A DNA stretch of 64,000 bases, taken from Ypsolopha sequella (lineage: Eukaryota > Arthropoda > Insecta > Lepidoptera > Ypsolophidae). The notes under the pieces were generated by a model. That model searched no databases. It was not told the DNA's origin and was given only the letters and a program-made list of their open reading frames with translations. How positions within the stretch are numbered: the stretch's first letter is position 1; each line of letters opens with the position of its first letter. The translations under genes were made by a program, and so were the position numbers. The DNA is taken from positions 13,939,501 to 14,003,500 of the forward strand of contig OW203992.1 in assembly GCA_934047225.1 (NCBI GenBank), written 5' to 3'. Of this stretch, positions 12,431 to 20,949 are shown one piece after another.

Positions 12431-12602
12431 TTATTCATATTTTATAGAAAATAAATTTTTTGGGAATATTTCAAACATTGGAAAACCTTTAAGCAAAACA
12501 TTCCAATTTCATCGAGGATTTCCTTAACTGTTTTCGGAGTTCTACAGTCTCATGAATCGAACCAGCCGTAATCCGTCAAATTCCGATTTTCCGACACACG
12601 AC

Positions 12603-13083
12603 TAGGGTTTGCACTATTCGTTTAATTTTACTATTCGAATAAAATGAATACTTCTAGAGCCAAATATTCGAATATTCGGATATTCGAATATTTTTAAACA
12701 TTGATTGAAAACAATACAATATCAATTCAAAACAAACAAAAGCAGCTAGACTGTGGTTTGGTTTGATTGCTGCATAATTTTATTCAAATAAAATCAAGTA
12801 TTTTAATTATTTTTCTTGTTTGTGTTAACACAAGTTAACACAACACAGATGCGTGCGCGCTGTCGCTGGCCGCGTGACTGACTGAGTGAACGAACGAACG
12901 AGGCTGAACGAGTAAATGAACACAAGGTGGGGTGGGACTCAGGGGCAGAGTAAGAATAAGACCAAAAACAAAAACTTTATTATTATTCAACTATTCGAAT
13001 AATTTAAATGAATTATTCGAATTTGAAATTGGAGCGGATATTCGAATAAAATGAATATTCGAATATTCGAATTGCAAACCCTA
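12603..13083. mobile_element. Non-autonomous hAT element, 481 bp, exact 8-bp TSD
   Basis: The terminal inverted repeat is TAGGGTTTGCA at both ends. The flanks CACACGAC (12595-12602) and CACACGAC (13084-13091) are an exact 8-bp duplication, the size made by hAT transposases. Both subterminal regions are packed with TATTCGAATA-type palindromes (about 12635-12700 and 12985-13070). The interior holds no transposase frame, so it depends on an enzyme from elsewhere. Confidence 0.88.
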
Positions 13084-13091
13084 CACACGAC

Positions 13092-13286
13092 ACGTTTTCG
13101 CTACGGTTATGTTGAAGTGTTGTAGTATTACTGAGCCGCAGAATTGAGATGTAAATCTATCTCACATTGGGCTCGACAAGGAAATACTGTTTCTGGAGAC
13201 AGATGGCTCTTTTCATAAAAATAAAATAATAAGTCGTAATGACATAATTTAAATTTATTTAGAATTTCTATGTGCATATATACACA
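13092..13286. other. Flank of the BEL insertion, unassigned
   Basis: No gene recognised. The last five bases before the LTR, TACAG (13287-13291), are the left copy of the target duplication. Confidence 0.4.
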
Positions 13287-13291
13287 TACAG

Positions 13292-13708
13292 TGTAGCCGC
13301 TGGCTACAGGAATGCAGAGATGATGAAAGAGGATAAATGGATGGGTTGACACGAGAGAATTGTGGGAAACAATGTGGGTGCACTGACCTGGTTGGAATGT
13401 TTCGATGGGCCGGCAAACGCGCCGCGTGTCGTCTCCTCTCGTTGGGCTGATTGAATTGGCGCTTTGGGCAGTGATGAGCTGGATGTCTTGGAGTAATACA
13501 CAGCACTGATATGATCACAAGATACGGTAGATACGCGAGATTGTTTGTGTCGGCGGCGCGAATGTGTACACACGTGTCGTTCTCTAGACGATTCGGGCGG
13601 AACAGAATGAGACCAGCGCCCGCGCGCGCCTCGACCGGCGCGCGGCGGGGGGGGGGGTGGTCGTTCGCGCGTGCGCGCGCGAATCACACGTCATGCTGCG
13701 CGTGAACA
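13292..13708 (-). repeat. BEL/Pao 3' LTR (417 bp)
   Basis: It is the direct repeat of 20527-20944 and starts TGTAGCCGC on the plus strand. It is strikingly CpG-rich at about 13615-13682, with an 11-G run. The Pol frame ends 18 bases inside it. The sequence just upstream on the element's sense strand is a C run rather than the purine-rich tract usually expected before a 3' LTR. Confidence 0.95.
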
Positions 13709-16075
13709 TCCTGGGGGGGGCCGGGGCTGCGACTCCTCTTGAGTTGAATCCAACGGCAGCCTGGCTATCTTGAACACAGGTCGTCGCAGATTTCCATGAG
13801 CTGTGTCCAGATCCACAACTCGGATCACTCCATCCTTGCCAGGTATCGTGCGGAGAATTCTCCCCAACTTCCATTGGAGCGGAGGCAGGTCATCCTCTTT
13901 GATGAGGACCAGTTCACCCACTTGAGGAGGGGAAGAAGGGGAGAGCCATTTGGAGCGGGTTTGCAGGGTATGGAGGTAGGATCTGGACCAGAGAGTCCAA
14001 AAGCGCTGAGAGAGCGCTTGAATGAGTTGAAACCGTTTAAGAGCAGATATGGGTCTGTCGTCAAAAGACTGCTCAGGTAGAGCGGTGAGTGGACGACCAA
14101 TAATGAAATGTCCGGCCGTGAGAGGTTCAAAGTCCGTAGGGTCGGATGAAATTGGGCAGAGGGGTCTTGAGTTGAGTACAGCCTCAATTCGAGCCAAAAG
14201 AGTAGAGAATTCCTCAAAAGTGAGGTGCTGTTCACCTATCACGCGATAAAGTAGTTGCTTGGTGGATTTTACGTTTATTTCGTGCAGAGCGCCGAACCAA
14301 GGCCCTTTAGGTGGGTTCAGTAACCAAGTTATGTGCTGATTCGCGAGCTTGTGAGTGATTGCATCATTGTTTGACCTGAGGAAGTTCTGAACTTCAATGA
14401 GTTGATTCCTAGCACCTACATAGTTTGTGCCGCAGTCTGAGCGAATGAGAACCGGAGTACCGCGACGTGAGATAAAACGTTGCAATGCCGCAAAGAACGC
14501 TTCCGTTGAGAGTGCAGAGACTGGTTCCAAATGAACCGCCTTTGTTGCGAGGCAAACGAAAATACAAAAGTACGCTTTTATGAGTTTCGCGTTCCGCAAC
14601 GTGCTGGATTTAACGAAGAAGTGGCCAGCAAAGTCCGTCGTGACGTGACTAAAAACTGGCTGAGGAGTAACTCTGTCTACTGGGAGATCAGCCATGAGCG
14701 GAGCCTTAGGTTGAGCGCGGCACCGGAAACATCTAATACATTTAAACACGCGGTGTCTAATAATACGACGAGCGGACAGAATCCAGTACTGCTGGCGTAA
14801 TATGGCGTGTAATGTGTCAGCTCCAGGGTGGCAGTGTATTGTGTGATAGTGATCTATAATGAGATCTACGAGCGGACTTGAGCTGGGTAGAATGAGTGGG
14901 TGTTGAGCGTCATACCTAATTGACGCGTGAGAGAGACGACCACCGACTCTCAAGAGGCCGTCCTTTATGAAAGGCGAGAGACGCTGGAGCCGAACGGGAC
15001 AAACCTTATCAGTCTGGATACGATTAATGTCTTCAGCAAACTCATTGTGCTGAACAGAGCGGACCCAGTGCAACAGAGCGTCCCTGCGTTCACTAGCTGT
15101 CAACGGACCAGAGCGCCGTGCATCTGGGCTGTGCCGACAATTGAATATGAACCTTTTAATACAAGCCGTCACTCCGACGAGCTTGTCAAGTGAGCTGTAG
15201 CGAGTGAGCAAGTCCAGATCGATATCTGGGACTGCTATGTGTGCTGGTACCTTTTTGGGCTTAAGGCCTGGGAGAGCATGATGGCCTAGAGCGGGTGGCA
15301 TCTTGGGCCAAGTGCAGGTAGGTTCTTTGAGCCAACTGGGTGACCACCAAAGGTCATGAAGTGAGAGAGACTGGGCAGACATGCCTCTGCTTGCACAGTC
15401 AGCAGGGTTGAGATTCGTGGGCACATGCCTCCACGTATGGCTAGTTGAAATAGCTGTGATCTTAGCCACTCGATTGGCCTCGAAAGTCTGTAATCGGTGA
15501 GGTGGGGTATTGAGCCATGCCAACACTATTGTGCTATCTGACCAGCATGTGTGTGTTTGAATGGCTATATGAGCTGACAATTGGGCTGACACTCGAGTCA
15601 TGAGCTGAGATAAAAGAGTCGCGGCTGACAACTCCAATTTCGGGATTGAGAGACGAGTCTTTATGGGTGCGACCTTGGACTTGCCAATGATTAGGTGTAC
15701 ATTGACATGTCCAGTGATATTGCGCTCATGAAGGTAGATAGCGGCACCAAAGCCAGCCTCTGATGCGTCCGCGAACCCGTGAAGTGAGTAAGTAGACGTG
15801 GGCTTGTACTTACAAATGTGCCGAGGTAAACGGAGGTTTGAGAGCTGAGGAAGATCCTCTGAGATGTGTTGCCACTCTGTGTGGACTTCTTCAGAGATAG
15901 GCTCATCCCATCCTATTTTCAGAAGCCAAAGCTTCTGGAGAAGAATCTTTGCGCGGAAGATGACTGGAGTAACCCAGCCATTGGGGTCATAGAGAGACGC
16001 TACTGTACTGAGAATGGAGCGCTTTGTGACTTGAGCATGAGTGGGCAGAGAAATGCGATAAGTGAACTCATCAGT
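13691..16075 (-). CDS. BEL/Pao Pol, RNase H and integrase part, after an internal TAA
   Basis: This 794-codon open stretch follows the TAA at 16076-16078 without a frame change. Its first Met is at 15637, but homology begins immediately after the stop (TDEF motif). An RNase H-like segment carries FADAS, IPKLEL, WSDST and NPADCASRG, matching the expected acidic residues. Integrase follows: an HHCC-like zinc region (HTIHCHPG to CIRC), then a DDE core with TTDFAG, SDCGTN and a glutamate in FGALHEINVKS. The C-terminus has a WKLGRI element seen in BEL/Pao integrases. The enzymes would degrade template RNA and insert cDNA. The frame stops just inside the 3' LTR. Without readthrough or repair of the TAA it could not be made as part of Gag-Pol. 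Confidence 0.9.
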   Translation of the reverse strand, partial: TDEFTYRISLPTHAQVTKRSILSTVASLYDPNGWVTPVIFRAKILLQKLWLLKIGWDEPISEEVHTEWQHISEDLPQLSNLRLPRHICKYKPTSTYSLHGFADASEAGFGAAIYLHERNITGHVNVHLIIGKSKVAPIKTRLSIPKLELSAATLLSQLMTRVSAQLSAHIAIQTHTCWSDSTIVLAWLNTPPHRLQTFEANRVAKITAISTSHTWRHVPTNLNPADCASRGMSAQSLSLHDLWWSPSWLKEPTCTWPKMPPALGHHALPGLKPKKVPAHIAVPDIDLDLLTRYSSLDKLVGVTACIKRFIFNCRHSPDARRSGPLTASERRDALLHWVRSVQHNEFAEDINRIQTDKVCPVRLQRLSPFIKDGLLRVGGRLSHASIRYDAQHPLILPSSSPLVDLIIDHYHTIHCHPGADTLHAILRQQYWILSARRIIRHRVFKCIRCFRCRAQPKAPLMADLPVDRVTPQPVFSHVTTDFAGHFFVKSSTLRNAKLIKAYFCIFVCLATKAVHLEPVSALSTEAFFAALQRFISRRGTPVLIRSDCGTNYVGARNQLIEVQNFLRSNNDAITHKLANQHITWLLNPPKGPWFGALHEINVKSTKQLLYRVIGEQHLTFEEFSTLLARIEAVLNSRPLCPISSDPTDFEPLTAGHFIIGRPLTALPEQSFDDRPISALKRFQLIQALSQRFWTLWSRSYLHTLQTRSKWLSPSSPPQVGELVLIKEDDLPPLQWKLGRILRTIPGKDGVIRVVDLDTAHGNLRRPVFKIARLPLDSTQEESQPRPPPGCSRAA

Positions 16076-17812
16076 TTAAGGAATCCACTGTATTCCCAGA
16101 ACCTTAATGGAATTAGAGTCGGGACTGAAGTCAAAGTCCTTGGGCATGTCGCACTGGTCATCTGGGAATCGTTCAAGGAGCTGGGGCGAGTTGGAGGTCC
16201 ATTTACTGAGCTGAAAGCCACCTAGGGCGAGTAACTCGATCAGTTCGCTTTGGAGCGACTGAGCAGATTCTACAGAATCTGCACCTGAGAGAATGTCGTC
16301 CACAAATATTGATTTGCGGAGGACCTGAGCAGCGTGGGGGTAGCGATGACCTTCGTCATCAGCCAATTGGAGTAAAGTGCGGATGGCATGGTATGGGCTG
16401 GACCTTAATCCATATGTGACGGTATTAAGGGCATACGTGAGCAAGGGCTGGTCGGGTGAAGACCGCCAGAGAATGAGTTGAAAACGTCTTTGCTCTGGGT
16501 GAATGAGTATATTTCGGAACATCATTCGGATGTCTGTGCTGAAAACTTGTGAGTGGATCCTGAAGGACATGATAATGTCAACAATATCTTGTTGAAGAGC
16601 TGGACCTGTATGGAGACAATCATTTAAATTGACGCCATTTGAGCTTTTACAACTTCCGTCAAAGACGCAGCGTAACTTTTCTGATCCTGGCTTGAATATG
16701 CCATGATGTGGGATATAGAAATGGGATTTATGAGCAAAGGTATTGGGGTGACACGGCGACATATGTCCCAATTTTATGTAATCTGACATGAATTCTACGT
16801 ATTTCGAGCGGAAGGGCGGGTTCGCTAGCAGCTTCTTCTCTAAATTGAGAAACCTGCGTAGCGCAATAGCATGAGTGGAACCTAATGTCGGCGCGTTGTG
16901 CAGAAAGGGCAGTGTAACCATATATTGACCTGATGGTTCACGAGTAGTTGTAGTGCGGAAAATGTCCTCACACTGATCCTCTAATGGGCTGGTATGCTTG
17001 TAGGTTTGGGGTTCCTCGGATTCCCAAAACCTCTCAAGACTTTTGTGAATGTCATGAGTGGAATGCTCTGAGTCCGTGTGAGAGCCGACAATGTGAACTG
17101 AATTGACCTGATTCGTGGGTGAGGTGTGTAAACTTTCGAAAGGTCCTATCAATGTAAAATCAAATATCGTGCCGAAGGCTATGGGCTTGCCAGGGCCGAG
17201 CGAAACCTTGGTTCCGTCTAACACTTGACCAAGAACGTCAGATCCTAGTATTAGATCAACCGGAGCTGGTGTGTGATATTCTCGATCAGCAAGAGGAATC
17301 GGTGGGTGACCTGTTAACTGAGCGAGATCTGGAACCTTTTCTAATGGTAGGTACCCAGTTACGTTCTTCAATATATGGGCTGTGGCCGTGATCGTAGGTG
17401 TGTCACGGTGTGTAGGTCGGCATACAATTGTGATTGATGCCTTTGAGTCTTGTGTGTGCTGATTTCCAACTCCTGCGATTTTTAGAGATGTATGTTTTAA
17501 TGGTAAATTTAAAATTCTGGCCATGCGCTGAGAACAAAGAGTCAGCATACTTCCACAGTCTAACAGGGCTCGTGCTGAGTGAAATTGACCATGTACGTCT
17601 GCTATTTTAAGTGAGACGGTTGGCAACAAAATTGGCGTGTTAGTGACGTTCACTACACGTTGTGCGGAGTTACAGGAATTCTCTGTTGGAGTTGAAGTCA
17701 TGGAGTGAAAATGAGCTGAGTGTGTCTGTGATGAGTGAATGTGTGATGAGTGTGCTGAGTGTGCTGAGTGCTGGTCGTCCTCGCCTTCATAGTGCTCTGT
17801 TATTGTAGGTAG
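16076..17812 (-). CDS. BEL/Pao Pol, protease and reverse transcriptase part
   Basis: The frame is open from the codon after the Gag TGA (17812) to a TAA at 16076-16078. The first 37 codons are a His/Ser-rich linker, and the first Met is at 17701. A retropepsin-like segment has ALLDCGS where family members carry DSG or DTG. Reverse transcriptase motifs follow: FSTDIRMMFRNI (palm aspartate), TYGLRSSPYHA and the catalytic FVDDI. It would copy the element RNA into cDNA. The protease cysteine is unusual, and the terminal TAA falls in the WxPxTDEF junction, probably a nonsense change of a lysine codon. Domain calls are by motif reading only. Confidence 0.9.
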   Translation of the reverse strand, partial: LPTITEHYEGEDDQHSAHSAHSSHIHSSQTHSAHFHSMTSTPTENSCNSAQRVVNVTNTPILLPTVSLKIADVHGQFHSARALLDCGSMLTLCSQRMARILNLPLKHTSLKIAGVGNQHTQDSKASITIVCRPTHRDTPTITATAHILKNVTGYLPLEKVPDLAQLTGHPPIPLADREYHTPAPVDLILGSDVLGQVLDGTKVSLGPGKPIAFGTIFDFTLIGPFESLHTSPTNQVNSVHIVGSHTDSEHSTHDIHKSLERFWESEEPQTYKHTSPLEDQCEDIFRTTTTREPSGQYMVTLPFLHNAPTLGSTHAIALRRFLNLEKKLLANPPFRSKYVEFMSDYIKLGHMSPCHPNTFAHKSHFYIPHHGIFKPGSEKLRCVFDGSCKSSNGVNLNDCLHTGPALQQDIVDIIMSFRIHSQVFSTDIRMMFRNILIHPEQRRFQLILWRSSPDQPLLTYALNTVTYGLRSSPYHAIRTLLQLADDEGHRYPHAAQVLRKSIFVDDILSGADSVESAQSLQSELIELLALGGFQLSKWTSNSPQLLERFPDDQCDMPKDFDFSPDSNSIKVLGIQWIP

Positions 17813-18943
17813 TCACTGTTGACTACCTACCCGAGACCTACTTGGCGATCGCGATTGAGTGGGCGAGTTGGGATGGGACGTATATGCCTGTGTAGCATGT
17901 GCCGAACGGTACTGAGGCTCATGCGCTGAGCGCTGTCTGGGCTGCTCACGTAGAGACGGAGGCAGCAAATGAGCAGATGAGCGTGTCGGAGACATGGCCC
18001 CATGGCGATGCAGTGAAGTATGGTGGTCAGACCGCCCACACTCCTTGCATGCACGTGTAGACCTGCACTCGTTCTCATAATGAGGACCCAAACAGCGTCG
18101 GCACCGGTTGCGTGAGTTCACAAAGTCCCACCGACCTTGAACCGGTTGGTTATTAAATCCTGGGCATGCGATGAGTTTGTGCCCCCTATTCCTGCAGTAT
18201 GGGCATGGCATACCACCAGTAGGGGAAGAAGGTTGAGCCGAATAATTCTGTCGGCGAGTGGGTGATGGGGATGATCGGGCCGAGTAAACTGGCGCTGTCT
18301 CAAATGCCATAAATGGTTGACGAATAGGACGGGGGGAGCGATTGTCCTGCCGAGGAGCTATGGGGCGGAACTCTTGATGAGCCTGGTAGGGCTGACGTGG
18401 AGTACCTCGAGTGGGCTGAAGCAGCTTATTGAGCTGAGCGAGCCTTTCTGACGGGCCGAGCCGTGATGAAGAAGGAGCCTCCTGTGACGCAAGGAACGAT
18501 GACTCATTCTCCTTGCAGCGTGCGTGCTCTTCCAGAAACTCAATGAGGTTCTTGAGCGTGGGCAGAGTTGCACGAGATCCGTACTTCCGCTCGAAAAGAG
18601 TGCGGAGCTCGCCTTGTAGTTTTCGCACCACCATTGACACGAAAACATAGTCAGAATCCTTCATGGGCAGATCCAGATTGCGGAGAGCGCTTTGCGCTGA
18701 GATAAGCGGAATTAAGAATGATGTGCGGATATCCGATCGCATGTGGATGTGCGGAAGGTTCATTATAATGTCCACAAACCGGTCAATGAGTACACGACGA
18801 TTGTCGTAACGCTTGGTGAGAATTTCCATGGCTATGGGATAATTCTCGTTGGTAGGGTAGAGGTGTTTCACCATATCGTGTGCCTCACCCTTTAGGGCGC
18901 CTAACAAGTAATGCAGTTTGACAGCATCCGAGACTGTAGCCAT
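17813..18943 (-). CDS. BEL/Pao Gag, capsid C-terminal part and zinc knuckles
   Basis: This 376-codon stretch continues the Gag frame after a TAG. It starts with the conserved KLHYLLGALKGEAHDMV capsid segment. A Pro/Ser/Arg/Gln-rich linker follows. Three cysteine-rich motifs come next: a CCHC knuckle CPYCRNRGHKLIAC, then CRRCLGPHYENEC and CKECGRSDHHTSLH, typical of BEL/Pao nucleocapsid. It ends at TGA in the context CAG TGA CTA, with Pol continuing in the same frame. Gag would form the virus-like particle and bind the RNA. Confidence 0.9.
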   Translation of the reverse strand: MATVSDAVKLHYLLGALKGEAHDMVKHLYPTNENYPIAMEILTKRYDNRRVLIDRFVDIIMNLPHIHMRSDIRTSFLIPLISAQSALRNLDLPMKDSDYVFVSMVVRKLQGELRTLFERKYGSRATLPTLKNLIEFLEEHARCKENESSFLASQEAPSSSRLGPSERLAQLNKLLQPTRGTPRQPYQAHQEFRPIAPRQDNRSPRPIRQPFMAFETAPVYSARSSPSPTRRQNYSAQPSSPTGGMPCPYCRNRGHKLIACPGFNNQPVQGRWDFVNSRNRCRRCLGPHYENECRSTRACKECGRSDHHTSLHRHGAMSPTRSSAHLLPPSLREQPRQRSAHEPQYRSAHATQAYTSHPNSPTQSRSPSRSRVGSQQ

Positions 18944-19381
18944 CTAACTGACGAGGCTCCTAAAAACGGCAATAAATGAGGGCCATTCTTCAACGTTCGA
19001 ATGAAACTCGGGTATGGGTATTTTTGGTAGAACACCAACGGGTGTACCTGGGCTGAGGGGTTGCGTCTTGTCCGGAAGAGCTGATTTTACTTTTAAATTT
19101 TCGAATGCCACTAGTATAGCATCATAATTGCTAAGTGCCGACTGAAAATTTTTTGTGTAGGTTGCCTCAGTTTCGTCGGACAAATCCTCATCGTCAAGGA
19201 TCTCGTAATATACGTTCTCTAACTTAGTTTTAACGCTTTGTATGTTTGCGTAACGAGCGGTGAAGTCCGCCACAGAATAAGTTTTTCTGTCGCCTGCCTC
19301 TACCGCCGCACCGATCTCCTTTAACAGAACTATCGCCTTTACGGCCTCACGAAACATCGCGGCTTGTGATTTCGAAGGCAT
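18944..19381 (-). CDS. BEL/Pao Gag, N-terminal part, ends at TAG
   Basis: It encodes 145 residues from the Met at 19381, rich in charged helices. The C-terminal segment IPEFHSNVEEWPSFIAVF fits the start of the BEL/Pao capsid domain (DUF1759 type). The TAG at 18944-18946 is directly followed in the same frame by the rest of Gag. One C-to-T change of a glutamine codon would explain the stop, but a leaky stop cannot be excluded. The start fits: it is the first ATG after the long leader and lies in frame with all of Pol. Confidence 0.88.
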   Translation of the reverse strand: MPSKSQAAMFREAVKAIVLLKEIGAAVEAGDRKTYSVADFTARYANIQSVKTKLENVYYEILDDEDLSDETEATYTKNFQSALSNYDAILVAFENLKVKSALPDKTQPLSPGTPVGVLPKIPIPEFHSNVEEWPSFIAVFRSLVS

Positions 19382-19904
19382 CTTAATTTTGTTAAAGTAG
19401 GTGGTTGATTACTAAGACAAAATACGCAACGAGTTTGAGCTGAACTATAAGAGCGGACGTACAACCAAAATAATTAATGAGACAGATGAACAGAGCTGAG
19501 ACACTTGCGCGGATGAAGTAACAATGACTATGTTCAAACGGAATACGGAACTCTTAAATAAACACGAGAGAGAGAAAAAAAAAAAAATTTTTTTTTTTTA
19601 AACAACCTGTATATGAGCTGATAAACCAACGTGGAACACCCTATATGTGTACCATAAACAATAAAAGGCAGACAATAACAGGATAAAACTGTTCGGAAAA
19701 CTTTTACCGTAACACAAGATTACCGTAACATAAAATATCAAAAAGGGTTGATGACCTTGTTCACTCCTATGTTATTATGCTATTCTATTTATATAATAAA
19801 ATACCTATCTACTGCCTCGAACTCATAAACAACAAAGAATGCGTTTACCTAGCCGAAATCGGATCTAAATGAGCGGACAATTCAATGATGCAGATCAAGC
19901 TTTG

Positions 19905-19990
19905 GTAACGTAATAATACGTAAACGTAAACGTTCGTTACGTAATAACTTATGTATACGTGGGTTTTACGTATGTGCGTAACTTACGTAA
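19905..19990. promoter_or_regulatory. Cluster of about eight ACGT-core motifs in the BEL leader
   Basis: Within about 85 bp there are about eight ACGT cores, mostly as TACGTA or AACGTA, plus TTATGTAT. Palindromic TTACGTAA/TTATGTAA-like sites are known targets of insect bZIP factors, so an internal enhancer is possible. That function is inference from motif density alone. Confidence 0.35.
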
Positions 19991-20149
19991 ATGCACGAAA
20001 TAAAGCAAATTTATACTCGCACCGAAAAAATATCTCGCAAGATACCTAAACTATCTTTGACAGTGGGGAAATTACCCTACTCCGCGGGTAAAAATTGGGT
20101 AAATTGGGTCGGGTCGGGTCGGGTAAATTTGGGTTTAATAAAGAAATAT

Positions 20150-20526
20150 AGTGGACTGTATTAAACAATTGGGCTGAATGGATGGGCCGGTTCTATACCG
20201 ATAAATGGAATGTTCTAGGCGGCGGTTCTAATTACCTACCCGCAATAGGTATTCGAGACCACAAAATATTTTTTGCCGGGAAAGGGGGCAAAATATTTAA
20301 CCGGGTGAAAATGGACTGTAAATCGACGGGGGCTGGTTCAAACAAAGTTACGGGCCGGCGAGGGGGAGACGGGGGGTGATATAAACCAAAAATTTTCTTG
20401 TATTGAAAATGGACTGTAGTAAATAGAAGGGGGGGGGCTGGTTCTAACGGTTCGAAGGGCCAAAATTTTTCACTACCGGCTCGAAGTGACCAAAATTTTG
20501 GTCACTACCGGCTCGAAGGTCCAAAA
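20150..20526 (+). repeat. tRNA-Tyr-like segments in the leader, next to the primer binding site
   Basis: On the plus strand, GGACTGTA followed by GCTGGTTC occurs at about 20312-20342 and 20411-20434, with a weaker copy from about 20153. This is the order of the anticodon (GTA) loop and T arm of eukaryotic tRNA-Tyr. After the last copy come GGTTCGAAGGGCCA, CCGGCTCGAAGTGACCA and CCGGCTCGAAGGTCCA, three versions of the tRNA-Tyr 3' end, the last touching the LTR. The D arm and 5' half are missing, so it is not a tRNA gene. Comparison is from memory of the conserved tRNA-Tyr sequence. Confidence 0.65.
20505..20523 (-). promoter_or_regulatory. Primer binding site, probably tRNA-Tyr
   Basis: Three to four bases inside the 5' LTR the sense strand reads TGGACCTTCGAGCCGG. 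It is complementary to a tRNA ending CCGGCTCGAAGGTCCA. Eukaryotic tRNA-Tyr ends CCGGCTCGAAGGACCA, one base different. Position and TGG start fit an LTR-element primer site. Confidence 0.7.
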
Positions 20527-20944
20527 TGTAGCCGCTGGCTACAGGAATGCAGAGATGATGAAAGAGGATAAATGGATGGGTTGACACGAGAGAATTGTGG
20601 GAAACAATGTGGGTGCACTGACCTGGTTGGAATGTTTCGATGGGCCGGCAAACGCGCTGCGTGTCGTCTCCTCTCGTTGGGCTGATTGAATTGGCGCTTT
20701 GGGCAGTGATGAGCTGGATGTCTTGGAGTAATACACAGCACTGATATGATCACAAGATACGGTAGATACGCGAGATTGTTTGTGTCGGCGGCGCGAATGT
20801 GTACACACGTGTCGTTCTCTAGACGATTCGGGCGGAACAGAATGAGACCAGCGCCCGCGCGCGCCTCGACCGGCGCGCGGCGGGGGGGGGGGGTGGTCGT
20901 TCGCGCGTGCGCGCGCGAATCACACGTCATGCTGCGCGTGAACA
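20527..20944 (-). repeat. BEL/Pao 5' LTR (418 bp)
   Basis: It is the direct repeat of 13292-13708 with one substitution (T at 20658) and one extra G in the 12-G run. It should hold the promoter and polyadenylation signals on the minus strand. I could not identify a clear TATA box. Confidence 0.95.
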
Positions 20945-20949
20945 TACAG

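Larger units (their letters stand above)
19382..20526 (-). other. BEL/Pao 5' leader (untranslated), about 1.1 kb
   Basis: This is the interval between the 5' LTR and the Gag start. It is unusually patchy: an A13/T11 homopolymer pair at about 19576-19602, an ACGT cluster at 19905-19990, four GGGTCGGGTC-like repeats near 20100, and tRNA-Tyr-like segments from about 20150 to the LTR. No conserved ORF is seen. The plus-strand 65-codon frame at 20182-20379 is incidental. Confidence 0.7.
13292..20944 (-). mobile_element. Full-length BEL/Pao LTR retrotransposon (about 7.65 kb)
   Basis: Two near-identical LTRs of 417 and 418 bp bracket Gag, protease, reverse transcriptase, RNase H and integrase segments in the order typical of BEL/Pao. 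The insertion is flanked by the 5-bp duplication TACAG (13287-13291 and 20945-20949). LTRs begin TGT and end ACA. The whole coding part (19381 down to 13691) is one frame interrupted by three stops: TAG at 18944-18946, TGA at 17813-17815 and TAA at 16076-16078. The LTRs differ by one substitution (13423 versus 20658) and one base in a G run, so the insertion is young. Whether this copy is active depends on readthrough or on proteins supplied in trans. Confidence 0.95.

Noticed and set aside
13304..13874. Several 60-130-codon frames over and beside the 3' LTR, repeated over the 5' LTR at 20505-21039
   Set aside because: They are shadows of GC-rich LTR sequence and occur identically in both LTRs.
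13796..16225. Plus-strand frames of up to 119 codons inside the BEL element
   Set aside because: They lie antisense to well-supported integrase, RNase H and reverse transcriptase domains.
20411..20526. A genuine tRNA-Tyr gene next to the BEL LTR
   Set aside because: Only the anticodon loop, T arm and 3' end are present, in repeated and altered form; the 5' half is missing.
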